A stretch of DNA of 58,732 nucleotides, taken from assembly GCF_000425545.1 (NCBI RefSeq), contig NZ_AUDQ01000018.1, positions 1 through 58,732 on the forward strand, read 5' to 3'. Below the pieces are notes generated by a model. The model worked only from the letters and a program-made list of their open reading frames with translations, did no database searches and was not told where the DNA came from. A program made the translations under genes and the position numbers. This document shows, one piece after another, positions 1 to 9,525 of this stretch; the stretch's first letter is position 1; each line of letters starts with the position of its first letter. The DNA is from Sporosarcina ureae DSM 2281. GTDB lineage: Bacteria > Bacillota > Bacilli > Bacillales_A > Planococcaceae.

Positions 1-337
1 TATACATTCGGATCAAGGGAGTGTGTATACGTCATACGCGTATCAAGCCTATATCAAGGATAACGACCTGATCGGCAGCATGTCACGTCGAGGAAACTGT
101 TGGGACAATGCGGTGATTGAATCATTTCATTCGAGTCTGAAATCTGAAGAATTTCAATACGTTAAATTTAATTCATTACGCAATAATATTGTAGTTGAAC
201 GAGTAATTGCCTATTTAAATTATTATAATGAAGAACGTATCCAAGAAAAATTAGGCTACCTGACACCGATAAAATATGGTGTCAAAGCAGCCTAATCATG
301 GTGTTTTATATGTGTCTCATATCGCTAGGTCAGTCTA
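1..337 (+). mobile_element. IS3-family insertion sequence, 3' end only
   Basis: The window opens inside an IS3/IS150-type element. It contains the last ~97 codons of the transposase followed by about 40 bp of non-coding end. The sequence GCTAGGTCAGTCTA at 324-337 looks like the terminal inverted repeat: its complement starts TAGACTGACC, similar to the TG(T/A)ACTGACC ends of this family. The left end lies outside the window, so completeness and target duplication cannot be judged. Confidence 0.8.
2..295 (+). CDS. IS3-family transposase OrfB, C-terminal fragment
   Basis: This is the C-terminal part of the DDE (rve integrase core) transposase that cuts and joins IS3-type element ends. The frame is open to the window edge and begins in the HSDQGS.YTS motif, which carries the second catalytic Asp. 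The motif SMSRRGNCWDNA.IESFH follows, with the catalytic Glu, and then the usual NYYN..R...KLGYLTP.(K/E)Y tail. The spacing between Asp and Glu fits the family. It is truncated only by the window edge, so the gene may be intact upstream. An OrfA partner and the programmed -1 frameshift site would be expected outside the window. Confidence 0.9.
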   Translation: MHSDQGSVYTSYAYQAYIKDNDLIGSMSRRGNCWDNAVIESFHSSLKSEEFQYVKFNSLRNNIVVERVIAYLNYYNEERIQEKLGYLTPIKYGVKAA

Positions 338-370
338 AATTAAGGATCTTTTTATATAGTTTTCAATCGA

Positions 371-529
371 TTACTTGTTCATGAAAGATTTAATTTTTTT
401 TTCAGACATAGAAGAATCACATTTAACGTTTACTGCGTCTCCATTTGTGTAGATGAAGCCAGGTACTGTTGGAATATCTTTGTTATTAGTAGTATACCGC
501 AATGCTTTAGCACATAAACAAGTAAATGC
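371..529 (-). pseudogene. Thioredoxin-like protein remnant (C-terminal part)
   Basis: Reading the minus strand from about 529 to a TAA at 371-373 gives roughly 50 codons with no credible start. The segment includes KDIPTVPGFIYTNGDAV and ends SEKKIKSFMNK. An invariant-type cis-Pro (TVPGF) followed by a short beta-hairpin and a final amphipathic helix is what the C-terminal half of a thioredoxin fold looks like. The CxxC-bearing N-terminal half is missing, and an in-frame TAA lies at 530-532. It sits directly beside the IS3 end, so truncation by the insertion or later deletion is likely. The family assignment is inference from one motif. Confidence 0.45.
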
Positions 530-590
530 TTACAAGGTGATTTCGGACACTATTTTTAAAGTTAAATTCATTGATCAATCAAGAACACAG

Positions 591-620
591 AAAAACCCTG
601 CCTATTTAGACAGAGTTTTT
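591..620 (-). terminator. Probable terminator of wrbA
   Basis: AAAAACCCTG at 591-600 pairs with CAGAGTTTTT at 611-620 with one mismatch. It lies just downstream of the minus-strand wrbA stop, with T-rich sequence on the minus strand. Confidence 0.5.
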
Positions 621-633
621 CAATGACATTTAT

Positions 634-1245
634 TTATTGAATTCCTTTTTTAACCCACTCTGCTACTGTGACTGTACGTTTAGCTTGATGTTTAACAGCC
701 GCTTCTACATCTTCAATCATTTCACCAGACGACCCGACTGTAACGCTAGTTCCATATGGATTTCCACCTGCACCAAAGACTACTGGATCCGAATATCCCG
801 GTGGAACGATAATCGCACCCCAGTGCATCATCGAAGTATATAGTGATAGGATGGTTGCTTCTTGACCGCCATGTGGGTTTTGAGCCGAAGACATGGCACT
901 TACAACCTTATTAATCGTCTTACCTTTTGCCCATATACCACCTTGCGTATCGATAAACTGTTTCATCTGAGAAGCCATATTACCAAAACGTGTTGGCGTA
1001 CTGAAAATAATAGCATCTGCCCATTCAATATCATCTGATGTTGCTACTGGAATATCTTTCGTTGCATCAGCCGTTGCTTTCCATACATCATTATTTTCAA
1101 CTACTGATTGTGGAGCCAGTTCTTGTACTTTTAAAATTTTCACATCAGCACCTGCTTCTTTCGCACTTGCCTCTGCCCACTTTGCTAATTGATAATTCGT
1201 TCCACCCATACTGTAAAAAATTACCGCTAACTTAACTTTTGACAT
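634..1245 (-). CDS. wrbA: NAD(P)H:quinone oxidoreductase, WrbA type
   Basis: WrbA proteins are FMN-binding flavodoxin-like enzymes that reduce quinones by two electrons and so avoid semiquinone formation. The 203-residue length is typical. The N-terminal phosphate-binding loop of the flavodoxin fold is visible (VIFYSMGGTNYQLA, residues ~8-21). So are the family signatures TPTRFGNM.SQMK.FID..GG.W (~residues 105-128) and SSAQNPHGGQE. The start is supported by AAAGGAGATG placed just upstream of the ATG. The gene stands alone, with a weak hairpin after the stop. The upstream region has a GATTAG-N14-GGGAAA arrangement that only loosely resembles a SigB promoter, so regulation is uncertain. Confidence 0.93.
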   Translation of the reverse strand: MSKVKLAVIFYSMGGTNYQLAKWAEASAKEAGADVKILKVQELAPQSVVENNDVWKATADATKDIPVATSDDIEWADAIIFSTPTRFGNMASQMKQFIDTQGGIWAKGKTINKVVSAMSSAQNPHGGQEATILSLYTSMMHWGAIIVPPGYSDPVVFGAGGNPYGTSVTVGSSGEMIEDVEAAVKHQAKRTVTVAEWVKKGIQ

Positions 1246-1466
1246 TCACACATCTCCTTTAGTTTGATCAATATTGTTACATTAAATTCATACTAATAGA
1301 ACCTATTCCTTCTTCCTTTCCCCGTTATTTCTATTACTAATCATCTCCATCCACATAATTTTCATACCTGCCCCTTACTTTACAAATGAGATAGAAATGC
1401 AACAATAAACCGATTATCTTTACAAATATCTTAGTGAGTTTTCTAAAAATCCAATACTACAATTCA

Positions 1467-1499
1467 AAAAGGACAGCTAGATTTTACTCTAGCTGCCCT
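1467..1499 (-). terminator. Terminator of the cysJI unit
   Basis: GGACAGCTAG and CTAGCTGCCC form a strong stem around a short loop. The minus-strand transcript runs into TTTTTG immediately after it, just beyond the cysI stop. Confidence 0.85.
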
Positions 1500-1509
1500 A
1501 CTGACCCAT

Positions 1510-3234
1510 TTATACCTTATGGAAATTTGTTCCGTCCGTAGTTTCCGCAACAATTCCAGCGCGGATCACAAAGTCTCCGAAGTGTTCACCATCATCGCGT
1601 TCTTTCGCATAACGTTTCAATATCGGTCCTAACTCACTTAATATTTCTTCTTCTCCAATATTTTCACGATAAATCTTGCTTAAGCGTTGCCCTGTAAAGC
1701 CGCCACCTAAGTACATATTATACTTGCCTGGTCCCTTACCAATAAAGCCCAGTTCCGCTATCGCTGGACGTGCACATCCATTCGGGCAGCCTGTCATACG
1801 CGTTACGATCTCTTCATCGCCAAGTCCAGCTTCGTCAAGTAAGCCTTCGATTTTTGTAATCAGTGAAGGTAAATAACGTTCTGCTTCTGCCATCGCCAAA
1901 CCGCATGTCGGTAGTGCTACACATGCCATGGAATTTCTACGTAATGCTGACTGTTCAGCTGGAGACTCCAAACCATACTTCGCAATAATTTCTTCTATAT
2001 TATTCTTATTTGAATCTGCTACGTCACCCAATACTAAGTTTTGATTTGGACTCAAACGGAAATCACCTGTATGAATTTCGGCAATTTCACGAAGTGCGGT
2101 CATCAATTTATAGTTTTCTGTATCACGCACACGACCGTTTTCAATGAAGAACGTATAATTCCAACGATCATTTTCAGCTGGTACCCATCCATAGCGATCC
2201 CCGTTATGATCAAAGTGATAAGGGCGCGTTTCTTCCAATTCCCAGCCCAGACGGCTATGAAGTTCACTAATCAGCCAATCTAGTCCCCGAGAATCAATCG
2301 TATATTTGAAGCGTGCATACTTTCGCACGGAACGATTTCCGTTGTCACGCTGGATCATCATCAAGTGCTTCGCTACATCTACTACTTGATCTGTAGGTAC
2401 GAATCCAATCAGACGACCTAACTGAGGGTACGTCTGCTCATCACCATGCGCCATTCCCATACCGCCACCTACAGCAACGTTGAAGCCGACTAATTTTTCG
2501 TCTTCTACTATCGCAATCAACCCAATGTCTTGAGAAAATACATCAATATCATTCATTGGAGGTACCGCAATTCCAATCTTGAATTTTCTAGGCAAATACG
2601 TCGCGCCGTAGATTGGCTCTACCTCTTCCCCTGCCGTATCCACAACCTTTTCCTCATCCAACCAAATTTCATGATAAGCCGTTGTTTGTGGCAGTAAATC
2701 CAAGCTTAATTTCTTCGACCACTCGTATATTTCCGCGTGAACGGATGACTGATTCGGATTGGGGCTGCACATGACGTTTCGGTTAACGTCACCACAAGCC
2801 GCAATAGAATCCAGTAGCGCGTCATTCATTTCCTGGATATTCTTTTTCATATTCCACTTCAAAATCCCATGCATTTGGAATGCTTGGCGTGTCGTTAACT
2901 TTAATGTGCCGTTACCATATTTATGTGCCAGTTCATCCATAACAAGCCATTGTTTTGGCGTAGCGAAACCAGCAGGCGTCCGCACACGGATCATGAACTG
3001 ATAGGCCGGCTCTAACTTTTGACGCTGACGCTCTACCCGTAAATCTCGATCATCCTGCAAATAACTACCGTGGAATTTCATTAGACGGTTATCATCATCT
3101 GGAATTCCTGAACTGATGGAATCATTCATCGTTTCAATGAGATTTCCACGCAAGTAATCACTTTCAATTTTAATTTCTTCTACATCACTCGGTGCTCCAT
3201 CTTGTATATGAATCGGTTTTGTTGTTGAAGACAT
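1510..3234 (-). CDS. cysI: Sulfite reductase [NADPH] hemoprotein beta-component
   Basis: CysI carries siroheme and a 4Fe-4S cluster and performs the six-electron reduction of sulfite to sulfide, taking electrons from CysJ. The 574-residue length is normal. The cluster/siroheme ligands are seen as CVALPTC (Cx5C) and TGCPNGC (Cx3C) at about residues 434-485. The conserved sirohaem-binding arginines and the RTPAGF and KLTTRQAFQ motifs are in the N-terminal half. The start follows GGGGAGTG at good spacing. It is the second gene of a two-gene operon, 24 bp after cysJ. No PAPS or sulfate-activation genes are next to it, so this locus supplies only the last reduction step. Confidence 0.96.
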   Translation of the reverse strand: MSSTTKPIHIQDGAPSDVEEIKIESDYLRGNLIETMNDSISSGIPDDDNRLMKFHGSYLQDDRDLRVERQRQKLEPAYQFMIRVRTPAGFATPKQWLVMDELAHKYGNGTLKLTTRQAFQMHGILKWNMKKNIQEMNDALLDSIAACGDVNRNVMCSPNPNQSSVHAEIYEWSKKLSLDLLPQTTAYHEIWLDEEKVVDTAGEEVEPIYGATYLPRKFKIGIAVPPMNDIDVFSQDIGLIAIVEDEKLVGFNVAVGGGMGMAHGDEQTYPQLGRLIGFVPTDQVVDVAKHLMMIQRDNGNRSVRKYARFKYTIDSRGLDWLISELHSRLGWELEETRPYHFDHNGDRYGWVPAENDRWNYTFFIENGRVRDTENYKLMTALREIAEIHTGDFRLSPNQNLVLGDVADSNKNNIEEIIAKYGLESPAEQSALRRNSMACVALPTCGLAMAEAERYLPSLITKIEGLLDEAGLGDEEIVTRMTGCPNGCARPAIAELGFIGKGPGKYNMYLGGGFTGQRLSKIYRENIGEEEILSELGPILKRYAKERDDGEHFGDFVIRAGIVAETTDGTNFHKV

Positions 3235-3258
3235 GCTTCCACTCCCCTTCTGAATTAC

Positions 3259-5073
3259 TTAATAGACATCTCTCTGATAGCGTTTTTCTTGAACTAACTG
3301 TGTAATGAACGCTTCGGCTTCTTCAAGTGATTTGCCGCCTTCTTGTTGAAGGATTTCCAGCAAAGTCGCGTGGACGTCTTTTGCCATGTTCTGTTCATCA
3401 CCACATACATAAATCACTGCACCTTCTTCAATCCATTGGTACAGTTCTTGACTTGCTTGTTTCATACGGTGCTGTACATATACTTTTTCATCCGTATCAC
3501 GTGAAAAGGCTACATCGAGGCGTGTTAACGCACCATCCTTCACGTAATTTTGCCATTCAGTCTGATAATAGAAATCTGTCACATAATGCTGATCTCCAAA
3601 GAACAACCAAGACTTTCCTTCTGCTCCTGTTTCACTACGTTCTTCTATGAATGAACGGAATGGTGCGATACCCGTTCCAGGCCCTATCATGATGATCGGC
3701 GTTCCGGAATTAGCAGGTAAACGGAAATTGTAATTTTTATGGATATAGATTGGTAATGTATCTCCTGGCTCAAGGTTTTCTGCACATTGGATAGAGCAAA
3801 CGCCTTGTCTGTCGCGACCATGCGCTTCGTAACGAACAACACCAATTGTCAGATGCACTTCTTCTGGATTCGCTTCTAGACTACTTGCAATTGAATATAA
3901 TCTCGCTGGCAATTTACGAAGAATTCCCACCAGTTGTTGTTCTGAAGCTTCTACTGGTCCGAAGTCCGTTAATGCATCCAGTAAATCTCGTCCATCGACA
4001 TACGCACGAAGTTCATCCGTATTTTCTTTATTTAGAAGTCGCTTCAACTCTTCTGACTTAGAGTAATTTGATAGTTTTTCAAGTAACGGTCTAGTCAATA
4101 CGGTAACTTCTAAGTGATTCAGTAAAGCAATGCGTAAAGCACGGCGCTCTCCTTGTGAGTTAATTTCTACTGTTTCTTCTGCATTCCAATCCCCTACTTT
4201 AATAATCTCATCGATTAAGTCGGAATTATTCGTTGGGAAAATCCCTACACTATCGCCTGGTTCATATGTCAGCCCAGAGCCTTCTAATGAAATCTCTACG
4301 TGACGCGTTTCTTTATTAGAACCACGGCCGTTTAGGTTAATATTTTCAAGTACTTCTGCATTAAATGGATTCGTGCGTGAATACTGAGTAGAAGATGTAG
4401 TTTCGACTTCTACACTAGCTGCAGCTGCTTGACCGCCCGTTTGGATTTCCAATGAAACTTCCACCGCAGCTAGCCACTGTGCTGCTGGCTCATCATAATC
4501 CAAATCACAATCTACACGTGGTGCTAACTGAACAGCGCCAAGGTCAGATAGTTTCTGATCGAAGTCAGCGCCCGTCTTACAGAAGAATTCATACGAGCTA
4601 TCGCCAAGTGCCAATACTGAATAATGGAGATGATCTAGTTTTGGGGCACGTTTTCCATGCAAAAACTCAAAAAATGGTAAGGCCGTGTCAGGTGGGTCTC
4701 CTTCTCCGTGCGTACTGACGACAAGTAATAGGTTTTCGATTTTCTTCAGGTTATTCGGTTTAAAATCATTCATGGACTGGATGGTCACATCAAAAGATTG
4801 TTCTTTTAACTTAGCTGCCGCTTGTTCTGCGATTCCCTGCCCGTTGCCTGTTTGGGAGCCATAAAGTACAGTTATTTCTTTTACTGCCGTCGGAACTTCT
4901 ATAGCGGGACGCTCTAATACAGCGACGCCACCCGATGGTACTGAAGCTGAGCTGATAGCTGTTAAATAACCACTCAGCCAACTTTGCTGTGTTTCTGTGA
5001 TGCTCGGTAATAAACGATTGAGCAATTCCACTTGTTCTTCACTAAAAGGACTGTTCGATACTTGTAACGCCAT
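3259..5073 (-). CDS. cysJ: Sulfite reductase [NADPH] flavoprotein alpha-component
   Basis: CysJ passes electrons from NADPH through FAD and FMN to CysI. The order is a short N-terminal helical segment, an FMN flavodoxin domain (SQTGNGQG, ~residues 73-80), an FAD-binding domain (RLYSIASS, GVCS) and a C-terminal NADP domain (GPGTGIAPFRSF, YVCGDEQNMA). The open frame begins with GTG at 5082. I prefer ATG at 5073, which gives MALQVSNSPFSEEQ: it aligns with the start of Bacillus CysJ and sits 9 bp after GCGAGG. The length is then 604 residues. The operon continues with cysI. No convincing CymR or S-box element was seen upstream. Confidence 0.95.
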   Translation of the reverse strand: MALQVSNSPFSEEQVELLNRLLPSITETQQSWLSGYLTAISSASVPSGGVAVLERPAIEVPTAVKEITVLYGSQTGNGQGIAEQAAAKLKEQSFDVTIQSMNDFKPNNLKKIENLLLVVSTHGEGDPPDTALPFFEFLHGKRAPKLDHLHYSVLALGDSSYEFFCKTGADFDQKLSDLGAVQLAPRVDCDLDYDEPAAQWLAAVEVSLEIQTGGQAAAASVEVETTSSTQYSRTNPFNAEVLENINLNGRGSNKETRHVEISLEGSGLTYEPGDSVGIFPTNNSDLIDEIIKVGDWNAEETVEINSQGERRALRIALLNHLEVTVLTRPLLEKLSNYSKSEELKRLLNKENTDELRAYVDGRDLLDALTDFGPVEASEQQLVGILRKLPARLYSIASSLEANPEEVHLTIGVVRYEAHGRDRQGVCSIQCAENLEPGDTLPIYIHKNYNFRLPANSGTPIIMIGPGTGIAPFRSFIEERSETGAEGKSWLFFGDQHYVTDFYYQTEWQNYVKDGALTRLDVAFSRDTDEKVYVQHRMKQASQELYQWIEEGAVIYVCGDEQNMAKDVHATLLEILQQEGGKSLEEAEAFITQLVQEKRYQRDVY

Positions 5074-5264
5074 ATTCATCACCCTCGCAACCTCTTATTG
5101 TATTTTTTATAATCGCTTAATGTTGCAGAAAATCTGACTAGACTGACAACTATTTTTAAGATGATTTCATTGTATTATGATTAATCCTATTAGTCAAGTA
5201 GGCATTTAATATAGTAAAGTAAACTTTGTAGAAATAGAGTGGTTGGAATTTTTGTTGGGGTGGG

Positions 5265-5306
5265 GATTTGCGCTTCGGAGGGGACGCTTTCCCATGGGCG
5301 TGACCC
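5265..5306 (+). repeat. Degenerate copy of a dispersed Bacillales palindromic repeat
   Basis: GATTTGCGCTTCGGAGGGGA followed by CGCTTTCCCATGGGCGTGACC resembles one arm of a common Bacillaceae intergenic repeat whose core reads GACGCTTTCCGCGGGC. Only this arm remains. The rest of the 5083-5427 gap holds the cysJ upstream region and the efeU terminator. Related fossils lie near 34.6 and 53.3 kb. Confidence 0.5.
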
Positions 5307-5384
5307 TTACCTTTCGTTGCAATTCGCTTGTTAATAAAAAATCATCTAATATTGCTAACACACTTTGATTTCGAACTTAATAAT

Positions 5385-5421
5385 GCAAAAAAAGGATGCC
5401 CCGAGGTTCTGGGACATCCTT
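5385..5421 (-). terminator. Terminator of the efe operon
   Basis: AAGGATGCCCC and GGGACATCCTT form a long stem with one mismatch. On the minus strand the stem is followed by a run of seven T. It lies just past the efeU stop. Confidence 0.9.
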
Positions 5422-5427
5422 GTCTCG

Positions 5428-7176
5428 TTAATTCGAATGTTGTGCTTTGAAACGGTTACCTGCTCTTCGTATCCAGGCAGCTACTAGGATAATGATTAGT
5501 AAACCAAGTTGTGCCATGATCGTTTCATTGGTCGGATAAAAACCAATAAAGTCAATAATCGGCAAGCGAGGTTGTACCGTTGTGTTGATCACGTTCGTTA
5601 ACTGCAATGTATGCAGACTGACGCCAATAATCTTGAATGCTAGCACATAAATCAATATCGTTGCCACTGCAAAGAAGCGGTGGATCGGAACACGATGACT
5701 GAGTTTCATGAAGACGACCGCGACGATCGCCAATATGACAACTGCTAGCAATATACCCATCACAAATTTCATAGTGGACATCTTTGGCGCAATCCCTGCA
5801 TAGAAGACAATCGTTTCCGCACCTTCTCTAAATACAGAAAGGAAGCTGACAGAAGCCATGGCGAGTACGCTTCCTTTTGAAATTGCTTGACCCATTTGTT
5901 TAGATATATAACGATTCCAAGATGCGACGTTGGATTTTTGGTGCATCCAAATACCGACACCGATCATCAGTGCAGCCGCCACGAGACCCACATAGCCTTC
6001 CATCATTTCACGATCATTGCCTATCGTGACAGATTGTAATACCGTGGACATCATAATCGCAACTACGATACTAAGTGCTAGGCCAGCACCCGCACCAACA
6101 TATACCCATTTACGCATAGCTTGTTGTTTAGCGTTCGTTAAGAATGATAATAACGCCATAATGATTAACAATGCTTCAAGACCTTCGCGCAATAAAATCA
6201 GTGCAGAATCCCAAAAGCTGAAGCTGTCATTTGTTTGCAGTAAGGCAATTTGCTGTTTGAAATTTTGTAACTGACGTTCGGCCTTTTCAAGATCATAGTC
6301 GCTATTCGACAATTGACCGATCATCAATGGCAATTCATTTTCAAGCTCTGAATAAAGGGAGGCATTTTTCGTACGCACTTCCCCTTCCACATTCGGCCAA
6401 ATTTTAATGAACTCGCGCAATGACTTCTTGGCGTCATCCAGCTCTTCATTTTGTAATGAGTCTGAACTTTTATCTAACAGTGCCGTCAATGTTGTCAAAG
6501 AATAGTCTTCGGTTGCTGTCTCTTTCAACGTCCCACTGACGAACTGATCTATCTTGACAGTTACATCATCAAATTGCGTCCTCAACATTTCAAGATCAGG
6601 TTCTTCTTCTGCCAACGTGATTCTCATGAATGCCATACTCGTTTCAATTGCACCATACGCCGAAATACTTTGCTCACGCACCGGACGTTCATTGCGTGTC
6701 CAGGTAGAAATAAATTGCTGATTTGCTTGTTCAATTTCTTCTAACGAACCCGACTCGATAGCTTCGTCTAATTCTGTGAGGGCTGGTTCCATCAATTGAC
6801 CGAATTTCTCGCGTTCAGCTAGTTCATCCACTGGATTTTCCGACTTTTCTAATTCATGTAAGGCTTTAGATAATGAACTTAATAGCGTACCGCGTGTTTC
6901 TGAGTCTGCTTGCAATGCTTGTTTTAATGTTTTATCGATCTCTTTTGTGAACTCCGAACTCTCTAGCTTCTGTTGTTGCCAAATCGTTTTGAATTCTTGT
7001 AAAGATGCTACCGCTTCTGCATCATTCGCTTTTTTCGTTTGCATAATCGAATCACTGATGGAAATATAGAGATCACTATAATTGGTTTCCGTGTCAGCGA
7101 ATGCTGGACGGATTGGCATTAATATGACAATTAATATAACCGCAATCCATTTATATAATCGAGAAGAGTGAGTCAC
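5428..7176 (-). CDS. efeU: High-affinity iron permease, FTR1/EfeU family
   Basis: EfeU is the membrane permease of the EfeUOB-type ferrous/ferric iron importer. A signal-like hydrophobic N-terminus is followed by a ~280-residue extracytoplasmic helical domain with many Asp and Glu. Then come about seven membrane helices containing two RExxE iron motifs (REGLEALLI and FREGAETIV). The frame is open to 7248, but GTG at 7176 follows AGGGAGG by 8 bp, so I choose that start (582 residues). This start overlaps the end of efeB by 26 bp, which suggests translational coupling. It is the third gene of efeM-efeB-efeU and shares the Fur-type site upstream of efeM. Confidence 0.93.
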   Translation of the reverse strand: MTHSSRLYKWIAVILIVILMPIRPAFADTETNYSDLYISISDSIMQTKKANDAEAVASLQEFKTIWQQQKLESSEFTKEIDKTLKQALQADSETRGTLLSSLSKALHELEKSENPVDELAEREKFGQLMEPALTELDEAIESGSLEEIEQANQQFISTWTRNERPVREQSISAYGAIETSMAFMRITLAEEEPDLEMLRTQFDDVTVKIDQFVSGTLKETATEDYSLTTLTALLDKSSDSLQNEELDDAKKSLREFIKIWPNVEGEVRTKNASLYSELENELPLMIGQLSNSDYDLEKAERQLQNFKQQIALLQTNDSFSFWDSALILLREGLEALLIIMALLSFLTNAKQQAMRKWVYVGAGAGLALSIVVAIMMSTVLQSVTIGNDREMMEGYVGLVAAALMIGVGIWMHQKSNVASWNRYISKQMGQAISKGSVLAMASVSFLSVFREGAETIVFYAGIAPKMSTMKFVMGILLAVVILAIVAVVFMKLSHRVPIHRFFAVATILIYVLAFKIIGVSLHTLQLTNVINTTVQPRLPIIDFIGFYPTNETIMAQLGLLIIILVAAWIRRAGNRFKAQHSN

Positions 7177-8428
7177 CGATAAAGCCTCCCTTTTGAACTC
7201 CAGGGAAGCAGGCGAATAACGCACTGCCACGATGAGTAATATATTCATTTAATTTATCTTCACGACCAAAACTGTTTTGGATTGCGATAAATTGTTTGGG
7301 ATCTTTTTGGAACGAGATGAACAATAAACCCGCATCAAATGTACCAGTTGAATCCATAACGCCCGAACTATAGGAAAATGAACGACGGTAAATTTTCTGT
7401 TTGGATTTCTTAGCCAAACGCACATGGGAAGCTTCGGAGATCACATACTCACCGTTTGAATCCTTTTCCTCCAAATCTACTTCGTCCATCTCTTTTTCCT
7501 TACCTATTGGCGCTCCCGTATCGCGATGACGGCCAAATGTGGCTTCTTGTTCCTGCAGAGCTGTTCTATCCCATGTTTCCAAATGCATCTGAACTCGACG
7601 AACAGCCATGTACGTACCATTGGTCATCCAACCTTTTGATTGACCTGCATCGATCCAAGCAACTTCATTCATCTCGGCTTCTTTTGATCCATTAGGATTG
7701 ACTGAACCATCTTTAAACGCAAATAAATTTCTTGGCGTCTCTTTTTTCTTACCTTTCATTGGAAAGGAATTAAAGCCTGCCTGTGTCCATTTTAATGATA
7801 CTTTTCCTGAAGCTGCACGCACTAAGTTTCGAACCGCGTGGAACGCAACTTGTGGATCATCCGCACATGCTTGAATACAAATATCTCCACCTGTATACGC
7901 TGGATCTAGCTGATCTTTTGGAAAGTGTGGCAAATCTTTCAGTTCAGCAGGTTTTTTTGATGCTAAACTTAAAGACTCTCTTTCAAATAGTGACGGACCT
8001 ACACCAAATGTCAGCGTTAAGTTCGAAGCGTCCAACCCGACTGACTCTCCTGTATCTTGTGCTGGGATGAGCATATTGGAAGTCTGACCATCAATCTGTT
8101 CGCCATTCATCATGCGTACAGCAATGGGAGTCCACATTTTAAATAAATCCATCAATTCTTGTTGTGAATTCACCAAGACATTCAACGAAGCAAAATATAC
8201 GTAACTTTGACATTCAGTTGCGATTCCAGATTGGTGCTTTCCATAGAAATTGAACTTATTTTTTGAGCGTGGATTATCTTCTTCCTCTACCATTCCGAAT
8301 ACTTTGAGAACACCGCCAAGGCCCGATGCGCCGATTGCCACACCAGCTGCACCTGCTCCTGTATACTTCAGCATTTGACGACGCGAAATTTTCTTATCAT
8401 AGAATTTTTCTTCAGTTCGGTCAGTCAT
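7151..8428 (-). CDS. efeB: Dyp-type heme peroxidase, deferrochelatase EfeB
   Basis: EfeB is a Tat-exported heme peroxidase that works with EfeM/EfeU in iron acquisition, by oxidising ferrous iron or removing iron from heme. The twin-arginine signal SRRQMLKYTG followed by an Ala/Gly-rich hydrophobic stretch is at residues 15-45. The Dyp signature FKDGSVNP (GxxDG-like) and conserved Arg residues are present, along with DRTALQEQEATFGRHRDTGAPIG. The 425-residue length is typical. The start ATG has GGAG 8 bp upstream and lies 4 bp after the efeM stop, so the genes are tightly co-transcribed. Confidence 0.94.
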   Translation of the reverse strand: MTDRTEEKFYDKKISRRQMLKYTGAGAAGVAIGASGLGGVLKVFGMVEEEDNPRSKNKFNFYGKHQSGIATECQSYVYFASLNVLVNSQQELMDLFKMWTPIAVRMMNGEQIDGQTSNMLIPAQDTGESVGLDASNLTLTFGVGPSLFERESLSLASKKPAELKDLPHFPKDQLDPAYTGGDICIQACADDPQVAFHAVRNLVRAASGKVSLKWTQAGFNSFPMKGKKKETPRNLFAFKDGSVNPNGSKEAEMNEVAWIDAGQSKGWMTNGTYMAVRRVQMHLETWDRTALQEQEATFGRHRDTGAPIGKEKEMDEVDLEEKDSNGEYVISEASHVRLAKKSKQKIYRRSFSYSSGVMDSTGTFDAGLLFISFQKDPKQFIAIQNSFGREDKLNEYITHRGSALFACFPGVQKGGFIGDSLFSII

Positions 8429-8432
8429 AGGA

Positions 8433-9281
8433 TCACTCCGTTACGATGCCCATCATACTTAATGGTTCACCTAGTTGATTTACCGCTTCTGATAGCGATT
8501 TTGTATCTTCTTTTGTTAATTCCTCATAGGATATATAGCCGCCATTGCCATCTTCATATTCCGCAAGCAGACTATTAATTGTTTCGAATTTAGTTTCGAG
8601 TTCATCGACTAGTTGCTGATCTTTTGCTACCATCTGATCTTTCAAAATTTCATAGATTTTTTCCGCGCCTTCAATATTTGCTTTGAAGTCATATAGATCA
8701 GTGTGAGAATAAATTTCTTCTTCACCAGTAATTTTAGAAGTAGAGACTTCATTCAATAAATCGACTGCCCCTGTGATCATCAAATCGGGTGACACTTCAA
8801 CGGTTTCTACACGTGCACGTAGTTCTTTTGCATCCTTAAGCAATTGATCTGCAATCTCTGCGTACCCTTCAGTTGTATTTTCCACCCATAGACCGTATTC
8901 AATTTTATGATAGCCAGACCATTCTTCTTCTCCTTGACCCTCTTCTTGAATATCTGCAAGACGTGCATCGATTCGGGGATCTAAATCTCCAAAGCTTTCT
9001 GCAATCGGTTCAGAGCGTTCAAAATACATTCTAGCGATGGGATAAATTTTCTTTGCTTCTTCTATATCTCCCGCTTTAACAGCAGTGACGAATTTTTCTG
9101 TGTCCAGCACGAATTCATCCATTTGTTCAAGCGCAAACTCTTTATATGCATCTGTTTCAGCAGTTAAGTCTACTTCTTCAGTCGCTGCTGGTGCTTTTTC
9201 AGTAGATTCTTCAGTTGTTCCACAGCCTGATAGTAAAATTCCTGTTGTTAAAGCGAAGGCAGTTACGAGTGTTTGTTTCAT
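8433..9281 (-). CDS. efeM: Iron-uptake lipoprotein EfeM/EfeO (M75 domain)
   Basis: This is the periplasmic-type component of the Efe iron system, here an exported lipoprotein. The signal peptide ends in a lipobox (ILLSGC, Cys ~20) followed by a Thr/Glu-rich linker. The remainder is one imelysin/M75-like helical domain with RSEPIAESFGDLD and the metal-site-like GYHKIEYGLW (HxxxE type). It lacks the N-terminal cupredoxin domain of full EfeO, so the short EfeM form fits better. It is the first gene of the operon, with a Fur-like box just upstream. The start is the only Met before the signal peptide. Confidence 0.92.
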   Translation of the reverse strand: MKQTLVTAFALTTGILLSGCGTTEESTEKAPAATEEVDLTAETDAYKEFALEQMDEFVLDTEKFVTAVKAGDIEEAKKIYPIARMYFERSEPIAESFGDLDPRIDARLADIQEEGQGEEEWSGYHKIEYGLWVENTTEGYAEIADQLLKDAKELRARVETVEVSPDLMITGAVDLLNEVSTSKITGEEEIYSHTDLYDFKANIEGAEKIYEILKDQMVAKDQQLVDELETKFETINSLLAEYEDGNGGYISYEELTKEDTKSLSEAVNQLGEPLSMMGIVTE

Positions 9282-9321
9282 ATTTCTTCCTACTTCCTAC
9301 TGTTTAGTTTTATGTTATCAA

Positions 9322-9336
9322 TGATAATCGTTCTCA
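9322..9336 (-). promoter_or_regulatory. Fur box upstream of the efe operon
   Basis: TGATAAT-C-GTTCTCA matches the 7-1-7 Fur consensus TGATAATNATTATCA at 12 of 14 half-site positions. It lies about 40 bp upstream of the efeM start. The target operon is iron uptake, so control by Fur is expected from established biology. Confidence 0.75.
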
Positions 9337-9525
9337 AGAGGATGTCAATAGGAAATTAAAGGTTATATATGTATTTTTCTAGGATTTATTGTGTTTTTGA
9401 TAAATATGCGAGATACTTAATTCTACTAGATAATTTCTGTAGGACTCTTTTCATTCTTCATATTCTGTAACATATAATAACTTGATTCGTCTACTTAGTA
9501 ACTAGTATGAAGGGAGGGAATCAGT

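Noticed and set aside
1246..1400. SigB-like site upstream of wrbA (GATTAG-N14-GGGAAA)
   Set aside because: The -35 differs at key positions and lies far from the start. It was not reliable enough to list as a promoter.
5083..5260. CCTA...TAGG motif upstream of cysJ as a CymR site or S-box
   Set aside because: The match is short, and no S-box or T-box helices or terminator follow. A sulfur riboswitch cannot be supported.
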